Position numbers and translations under genes: made by a program. A DNA stretch of 64,000 bases from Costus lasius. Its lineage: Eukaryota; Streptophyta; Magnoliopsida; Zingiberales; Costaceae. Each line of letters begins with the position of its first letter. Within the stretch, counting starts at the first letter, position 1. The DNA is taken from assembly GCA_027563935.2 (NCBI GenBank), contig CM050447.1, forward strand, positions 82,755,461-82,819,460. Reading direction: 5' to 3'. The notes under the pieces were generated by a model that saw only the letters and a list, made by a program, of their open reading frames with translations, was not told where the DNA came from and did no database searches. Below are positions 57,568 through 64,000 of the stretch, one piece after another.

Positions 57568-60400
57568 AACTCCCTCGCATGACTCGATCTTCTGAGTCTT
57601 TGGGACTAGCCTGTTTCGGGGATTGCTTCCGCTGTATGTATGTAATAAAATTTTAAAATCCCTGGGATTTCCCAACAGAAAGTGATGAATGTAGTTGTCT
57701 CTGATTGTCTGTCCACCTCGCCTCGCCTCTCTTTGCCGGATGTTGCTGATTGGTTCAGAACCCACGCCGCCGTCATTTACCAAGCACTTCCTACTTGAGC
57801 GACAGAACCCTTAATCGGGCCATTGCTATGATTCATCTCCGCCAATCATTGCCTCACATTGAGAAGAGCTCGCAATGCAAAGAAGGGCTCACCTTGGTCA
57901 TTGTCTAGTCACTCATAGATGTGGATGACGGAACCCTAGAGGCCACGGTAGGAACTGCCACCAAACGTTGATGGACACTACTGTTGCCTGGCTTCATCCA
58001 CAGGACGTGACGAAGGAGACAAGTGCCACCTACTCTTGTCGGACAATGGAGGAGATGGAGGAGACACTACTGGTCATTCAGGAAGCCGTTGCTCTCATCC
58101 ACCGACACGAGCAAGGATGGATGCCATCGCTAGCTTCCCTCCACTGCCGCACAATGTCACTCACATGTGAGAGGGTTGTTTGCATGCACAAATGCCTCTC
58201 ACAGTCTACTACCGTCATATGACACCCCGATGGTGCGTACATGTGTGTGGAATCGAAGAAGCACACCGCACTTCCCTCTCCCTCGTCTAGGTCTCTAACC
58301 ATTAGCTCAATATGCTGTAGGGAAAATCTAGACTTGAGTCTTGACGCCACCTCGAGGCCCCTGAGGTTTATTTAAACCTAAGATGCCGCCCATACACATG
58401 CCATGTGTTGCCACCTAAAGCATCATGTACGTGCCACTAGAGCCTGCTCATAAGTCAGACCATGGGCTCGCCAATGGTTCAATGTGAACCTTCGGTGTAG
58501 ACCCATAATTACATGCACACCCTTCACATGTATTAGGGTGAGCCCCTGCACTTCCCTTGTGCGTCTTTCGCTGAAATCCCCAAATTAGGGTGACCAGTCG
58601 AGTCAACCCTTGGTGGATTTAAACTCAATTAACCACTCCGAGCTCAAACGATCTCTATGCTTGTCCACCACTCCAAATGATCATGGATCAACACTATATA
58701 TCGCGCTCGATATGCCTCGAGATTCATGCTAAATCCTAGGGCATCACATTTATTATCATGTGTTGCATGGCTAGTGATACAAGTAACATCTCCAACATTC
58801 TAGTAGTGAACACCAAAATAAAAGAGCATATAATTCGTCATCTATTATTGTTATTGTAGAAGATAAATGGCTAATTTGGTTCATATCACTGAATTCTCTA
58901 CTTAATTAAATAAATAAAAAATTATGGTTATTTATAAATGCATGAAAAAAAACTATGAATTAAAGTGCTTTGTACTACCTCTCCCACTAATCGGATGATT
59001 TTTATTTTTATTTTTATTGTTATTATTTATTATTTATTAGTTGGAGGATCACTTTGTGGTTGCGTATAGAATTATGCAAACTTAGTCAAAAGAAAACGAC
59101 ATGACGTACAAGTACAACTAATCTTTATGTTGATAAATCTTCATCGTTGAAACTCTTTAAGAAGCAGATTAATGGCGTTGTTGACCAACAATACTCAAAG
59201 AAAAAGTTGAGATTTAAATGGGTAGTTGGCAAGCTGTGATAAATTTAGACATAATAACAGAACATCTATTTCATATTGAATTCATGTGCAATTCAAGAAT
59301 CAACTCGGAAACTCTGTTAATAGCATGAGAGGTTGAATGTTTCTTCTCCTCATTTTTTCTAACAGTAAGAAAATATGTGAATTGCCGATTAGCATCAATT
59401 GACAAAGCATATGATGCTCTCAGAGGACGTATCATGTATAATAACTATTTTTCACATTAGAAGAAATTGTATTGAACCAGTGGAAATTGTATTGAACTAC
59501 TCAATTTCACAGTAAATTTAGCTAGAAAAAGACTTGAACATGCAATTACTCTTAAACTAGAGATCATCTAGGAACAAGCTTGGCACTATTAGATAGGAAA
59601 TTTTCTTAGCATTCTATTGACTACTTGAAAGGACATGGTTCAACCAGAATAGAATCAGGTCGAGCTAGCCTAAAAACTCTACCTAGGTCAAATTTGAAAT
59701 TAAATCGCCCAATATGTTGGGCTGGTCCAAATCATCATCTGACCTAGAATTGGAATTAGGCTCTATCTATTCCAATTAAATCGTGCCCAACCTAGTTCTC
59801 CCCCAACTAACCACTCTGCCTCTATGCCGCTAGAGCACCGCCTTGCATGGCCACTTGACCTGAGGTCTATAGCTACTCTAGCAAGCTCTATAAGGGCCGT
59901 CAATCATCCATTCGCCGCCAAAATATCACAAATGATTGTCGGTGGTGCATCACGACCAGAACTTGTCTCACAGCAAGCTTCAACCTCTGATTTAAGCTTT
60001 CATCACAAACAACATGATCTGATAGTAGCGATGTTGCCATCGATCTCCAAAACAACATAGAACTACACGTAAAGTCAGGGAAAGGACAAAATACCTCAAG
60101 GCAATGTGGGCAAATATCAAAGGTGAAGGAAATTATTCACCAACCACACTAGAAAATGAACCATCGCTTGGTAGCATAACAACCCCGGCTACCATCTTCG
60201 AACCAATCCGACCATGTCTCCACTCATCTCAGGTGACTCACAACATCAAAGGGAGTTTTGAGAGATGAGGTATAGTTGTCTCAATGATAAAACTCCTCAC
60301 CCCACCCCCCCCGAAAAATATCCTAGGCATGGCTCGTGCCAGCTCGTGCCTAGGCAGCTTATGCACGGCAAAGTATGCACCGTTCAACGAATTGCAAAGC
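57568..60400. other. Unclassified region without a recognised gene
   Basis: Frames of 60-90 codons occur on both strands with no recognisable motif. There is a TTTTTA/TTATTA-rich stretch near 58997-59040 and a C run near 60300. Composition varies, suggesting old repeat debris or host intergenic DNA. Confidence 0.4.
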
Positions 60401-60689
60401 TCATCTACTATGCACACGTCCCAAAGCACTTCATGCTACTTCAGAATAGGAAATGATGCCACCACCGTCGACTTCTGTTCCGCGCCGTCTACTGTTCCGC
60501 TCCGTCTCATGTTTCGCTCTGTCTCTCGTCCCATTGCGCTCCGTCTCCGTAATCCGCCCGTAACTCAACCCAACCATAGTTTATCTCTCTCCTCTTTTCT
60601 TTTCATCACCTCACTCTCGTCTCATCCCGCTCTTTACAATTTCCTGCTTCCGGCCCGCTCTTGCCGAACCGAAGCAAAAACCCTAAACC
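60401..60689 (+). promoter_or_regulatory. Possible host-gene 5' flank with telo-box
   Basis: C/T-rich sequence, repeated CCGTCT/CCGCTC words, and AAAACCCTAAACC just before the copia-8 LTR. AAACCCTAA (telo-box) with pyrimidine-rich DNA is common around transcription starts of plant ribosomal-protein and translation genes. No coding exon is visible because copia-8 follows at once. Confidence 0.35.
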
Positions 60690-62379
60690 TGTTGGGGTAT
60701 GCCCTTAAGGCTAATGTTTGAGGCCTGTGGGAATGTATCTGTATCATGTAATAAACTGTTATGTTTATAAAGGCATGGTTGTTATTCAGTTAGCTACATT
60801 GTCTGCTGCAATATATGTTCTTCTGAATAATGTCTCAAAGCTGTTCAGCTAGGCTGACATGCAGTTAAGTCCTTAGTCGATGTATCTTGGTGAACATGAG
60901 ACAGCCTTGATATGGTTAAGACTAATATGCGTTCTAATCTTATAGGATGCTTCGAGCATGGAATAAGATGTAGACTCATGGGTACATTGGATGTACTGGA
61001 CAGACCCTACTAGGATGTTCAATTGTTTGTCACAATGTGAATATTCCTTGAATATGACAAGTGGCACATTTCCTCTGACTTGAGATCACTTGTGTTTTCT
61101 AAATGATGATTGTCATTATTTTGAGGTAGTTCAATATCATTTGAAACATAATGATTATAGACTATCTTGGATGATGAGCTTGAGTCAGGTTAGGGCACTA
61201 GTGATAGACATAGGATTGCCGTCTCCTTGTTTAAGGAGTGTGATGTTCTAAAGGGGCCCCCTGGATGAGATGATTGAGAAAAGAGTATGGCCATACCCAG
61301 GTGACTATGTTCATCTGATCTAATCATGCTCATCATATTGGAGCTACAAGCTTGACACGCTTGTCCAATAAGAACATCCAGTGGCAAAGGAAATATGCAT
61401 GCCTTGTGATTTGATTCACACTTGTGCTGTGGTATGGGTGTAGTCTTGGAAGACTCTTTCCTTTATATCGGGAGACAGTGATGTGTTGCTAGATACCCCT
61501 CACTGATCGTGATAATGTAAGTTATCGTTACCGACATTTAAAGGAAACCCTCAGGGTCGCACAATTTGATGATATGGCTTACTTAAGTCAGATCGTGTGG
61601 ACTGAATTGTTTGAGTTCAGTTTGAAGGGATTTAATCTCTGATTGTAAGTGAGATCTGGTCTGATCATGTTTGATTGATTAGGGCTTCAGATCGGTAAGC
61701 TTCGATTGAGAGATTGGATGCTAGATCGGTCAGATCAGAAGCATTAAGAGATCAACGGTCAGATCAAGAACCTTGTGGTTTAATTATGATTTGGACTAGT
61801 TGCTTGGCTTATTTGGTTTGTGAACCGAACCAAAGTGAACCAGCTCAAATGAGCGCATGGTTCAAAAGGGTGAAGAGAGATTTGCGACTTGGTGTGCGCA
61901 TGTGAACGTTGAGAGGTGGTTTGCTATTTTTAGATAGCAACTCCCTAAACGTGACCACGCTCCACGCTTCTCTTCTTGACGCCTCTTCTCGCCTCGCCTC
62001 TCCACTAGTCGAAACAAGTTTTCTCTTGTGTCGTGAAGAAGGTGGACGAAGAAGGAAAAGAAAATTTGCCAAGAAGTTTTCATCCCTTTCCATTCGATCA
62101 AGGACACTTTGGAGCCTTGCTAGCACAAGGAGCGACAAAGAGTTTGCCATCATCCTCTTGTGTGCGAATCCCTTTGGAGAAGAAGCAATTGACTCTTTGC
62201 TTCCAAGGCAACATCTAGGCTATGGCGATGGTATGATCGTTTTCATTAATCTTTATTAGCCTTTTATCGAGTTGATCATTTAACATGCAAGTTAATCCTA
62301 TAACCCTAATTTCCGCAAGACAAAGTTTTATATGCGCCATCACTTTAGGGTTATGCTCCCCCTTGAAGGGGACTCTTCA
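60690..62379 (+). repeat. 5' LTR of copia-8 (1690 bp)
   Basis: Runs from TGTTGGGG to GGGGACTCTTCA and is closest to the copia-1 LTR and the minus-strand solo LTR. It keeps the TATA-like block, the GTATGGCCATAC palindrome and the hairpin. Confidence 0.93.
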
Positions 62380-62381
62380 AT

Positions 62382-62398
62382 TGGTATCAGAGGAGGTT
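62382..62398 (+). other. Primer-binding site of copia-8
   Basis: TGGTATCAGAGGAGGTT, two bases after the LTR. The first eleven bases complement the end of initiator Met-tRNA. Confidence 0.85.
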
Positions 62399-62986
62399 CT
62401 TAATGTATGTTATGTTGATTGCTTGATGCTTTACGTGATCCATAAATGTGCTAGTCAATAGATCTAATGTTTTCATGACATGCGTAACTACATACTTGTT
62501 GTAGAACATTTGTTGTATTTTGACGCATGTACATAGTATGCGCTTGTAATAGTTTTGTTTCTTTAAAACTTAAACACTTGCGCGAATATCATTAGATCAA
62601 GGCCTTACAGTAAACCCTTAGACGGGTTATTAGGGTTGAAGTCACCCCCTAGGTTGGATCCAAAAGTCTGATCAGATCATCTGACAGCCTTGATGGGTTG
62701 ACCAGGTAGCACCTGTGCGATAGCACCTGGTGGCTACAGGTCGACTGCAGACAGGCGTGTAGCGATGTCTGATTGAGACGACCCATGAACGCACCTAAGT
62801 TAGGCCCGGGGTCACACCCGCTTGCCAGACCTCAGTGTGGTTGTTCAGCCCTGGCGCATGCATGGTTGACCTTATGGTCGACTCAAGTCAGTTAGGACTT
62901 GGTGCATGCAAGGGCAGTGGATCTGACTAGGATGGATGAGTGGATCCCTAGTAATGGACCGTTGTAAGGTTGTAGGGCAAATAAGG

Positions 62987-63033
62987 AAAAATTAAAATTG
63001 ATCCCATGGGGTTTTTCGAAAATTTTAATTTTT
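62987..63033 (+). other. AT-rich hairpin in the copia-8 leader
   Basis: AAAAATTAAAATT (62987-62999) pairs without mismatch with AATTTTAATTTTT (63021-63033); the 21-nt loop contains CCCATGGGG. Confidence 0.6.
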
Positions 63034-63271
63034 TATGATGGATCACATGATTGCTGATTGGATGCATATGTTTGTCTATTTAGTCTTATGTGGGCTGCCC
63101 ATATTAATTGTGTGCTGTGCTGGGGCCTGCGAGCCTGGATTTATTGTTGTAAATTAATTATTGTGATCTGCGCATCACATTGCTTTAATTTATAAAATGT
63201 AATTGACTTGCGTGTCAATCTTGTCTAGATAGTTAAATTTGTAATTTAATTAGACAAGAGCACAGAGCACA

Positions 63272-63341
63272 CTTGGCAGAGGCGCTTGCAGCAGTGGCTG
63301 GACCAGGTGGGAGGTCTAGGGTTCGACCCTAGGACCAGGCG
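63272..63341 (+). other. tRNA-like (SINE-like) segment in the copia-8 leader
   Basis: A perfect 5-bp T-arm, CTAGG (63316-63320) with CCTAG (63328-63332), holds the 7-nt loop GTTCGAC, giving B box GGTTCGACCC. TTGGCAGAGGCG about 45 nt upstream resembles an A box. Acceptor and anticodon arms do not form a proper tRNA. Confidence 0.4.
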
Positions 63342-63660
63342 CATTTTCCTGGTGGGCGCACCAGAGCTGCAATTGGCGCTTGGGCCCTGGTATGGGCCAG
63401 ATGAGCAGCAAAAGACCCATGAAGAGCAAGTAAAGACTTAATTTAGGTTAAGGTCTTCTAGGGCTATGGGCTTTTACCACATAAGAACCATGCTTTCTTT
63501 TATTGCTTATATAAATAGAACAGCATGTTTTAATTTATCTTCTGCTATCACCATAGGAATTGTATGATAGTGAAGAAGATAAAAAGACCGTGAAAATCCA
63601 ACGCTAAATATCAAGCTCGTAAGCCTTCTGACGCGAAACCTCACTGTTCTGATTATCGTT

Positions 63661-63694
63661 GGAGCCGTGTTGTACCCACTCAGTGGGCACGTCC
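63661..63694 (+). other. Leader hairpin 1 of copia-8
   Basis: As at 246-279, with outer stem GGA/TCC instead of GGG/CCC. Confidence 0.6.
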
Positions 63695-63870
63695 ATCTAT
63701 CTTCAGACGGTGTGGGATTACACCTGTGTGTTACAGAGTAGGGATTTATCCCTTCTCGTTGCTCAGCATAGCACATGGTGGTCCAGGGAGTAGGTCGGGT
63801 CAGCTTGACCATGTAGGCTACATATGTGGCGCATATGGTAGCACATGGAGGCAGCCATCTGTGGGGTCAG

Positions 63871-63904
63871 AGACTGTGTTGTACCAACTCAGTTGGCACA
63901 GTCT
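63871..63904 (+). other. Leader hairpin 2 of copia-8
   Basis: Identical in structure and sequence to 455-488, while neighbouring leader sequence differs at scattered positions. Confidence 0.6.
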
Positions 63905-64000
63905 GCTGGACTGCCCAGATGAAGGGGAATCGCACGGGTTGGCGATCGGCAGGGACTGCCTACCGGAGATTAGTGCTTGTACTCTCTGTGCATCTTATCT

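Larger units (their letters stand above)
60690..64000 (+). mobile_element. copia-8: Angela-like element, 5' LTR and leader, continues past window
   Basis: The 5' LTR (60690-62379) is followed by a primer site and a leader that reaches the window edge. The last ~600 bp match 1-585 of copia-1, so its gag ATG is expected about 205 bp beyond 64000. The 5 bp before the LTR, AAACC, is the predicted TSD. Confidence 0.92.
62399..64000 (+). other. Leader of copia-8, at least 1.6 kb, non-coding
   Basis: No long frame. It contains a 13-bp-stem AT-rich hairpin (62987-63033), a tRNA-like T-arm (63316-63332), and the two family hairpins at 63661-63694 and 63871-63904. Confidence 0.75.

Noticed and set aside
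57968..58350. Overlapping frames on both strands (58078-58350 minus, 57968-58222 plus)
   Set aside because: No motif, no homologous copy in the window, and mutual overlap; treated as chance.
60284..60721. 145-codon plus-strand frame ending in the copia-8 LTR
   Set aside because: It crosses into the LTR, has no recognisable domain, and its C/T-rich content reads as low-complexity Ser/Leu.

Overview
The window is nuclear DNA of a flowering plant with a repeat-rich genome. It is almost entirely transposable elements and their debris, and I found no host protein-coding gene I would defend. The evidence is plant-type LTR retrotransposons (Ty1/copia of the Angela/BARE-like kind; Ty3/gypsy chromoviruses of Tekay/Del-like and CRM/Galadriel-like kinds), initiator-Met-tRNA primer sites, a PIF/Harbinger transposon with introns, a MITE, solo LTRs and minisatellites. 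I cannot name the species.

Layout. 1-6371: internal region and 3' LTR of an Angela-like copia element (copia-1; 5' LTR outside the window), inserted in a gypsy pol fragment (6372-7932) that is followed by LTR-like debris to 9388. 10171-12105: a ~261-bp MITE split by an Angela-like solo LTR (10196-11864, TSD AAAAC). 12451-20763: a non-autonomous LTR element on the minus strand, whose left LTR carries a 4.2-kb PIF/Harbinger transposon (12845-17066, TSD TCA, empty site visible in the other LTR). 20764-21720: an old diverged Angela-like LTR. 22031-22721: a minisatellite with ~36-bp units and a 186-bp higher-order period.

22722-51779 is one nest. A copia element (copia-2, TSD TAGTC) split the minisatellite. 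A CRM/Galadriel-like chromovirus entered copia-2 (right TSD copy CCTTC). A Tekay-like element (Tekay-5) entered the chromovirus 5' LTR, and a deletion later removed its 5' half together with flanking copia and LTR sequence. A second, complete Tekay-like element (Tekay-3, 33495-43517, minus strand, TSD ATCAG) landed across the chromovirus LTR/primer-site junction. Tekay-3 has an uninterrupted 1535-residue Gag-Pol and two 2615-bp LTRs in which I saw only one difference, so it is very young.

51785-55879 is T-rich unclassified DNA and possible LTR debris. 55880-57562 is a minus-strand Angela-like solo LTR (TSD GTGTC). 57568-60689 is unclassified; its last part resembles a plant gene 5' flank with a telo-box. 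60690-64000 is the 5' LTR, primer site and long leader of another Angela-like element (copia-8) that runs off the right edge. Its leader end matches positions 1-585, so the two edge elements together show nearly the whole family leader.

The strongest unexplained signals are structural. Tekay-like LTRs carry arrays of long hairpins with conserved cores and covarying arms, four per LTR in Tekay-3 and two in the independent Tekay-5. The copia leader carries two homologous hairpins with compensatory changes both between the hairpins and between element copies. Boundaries rest on terminal motifs, target-site duplications and comparison of copies inside the window. Lineage names come from recognising protein motifs, not from searches.
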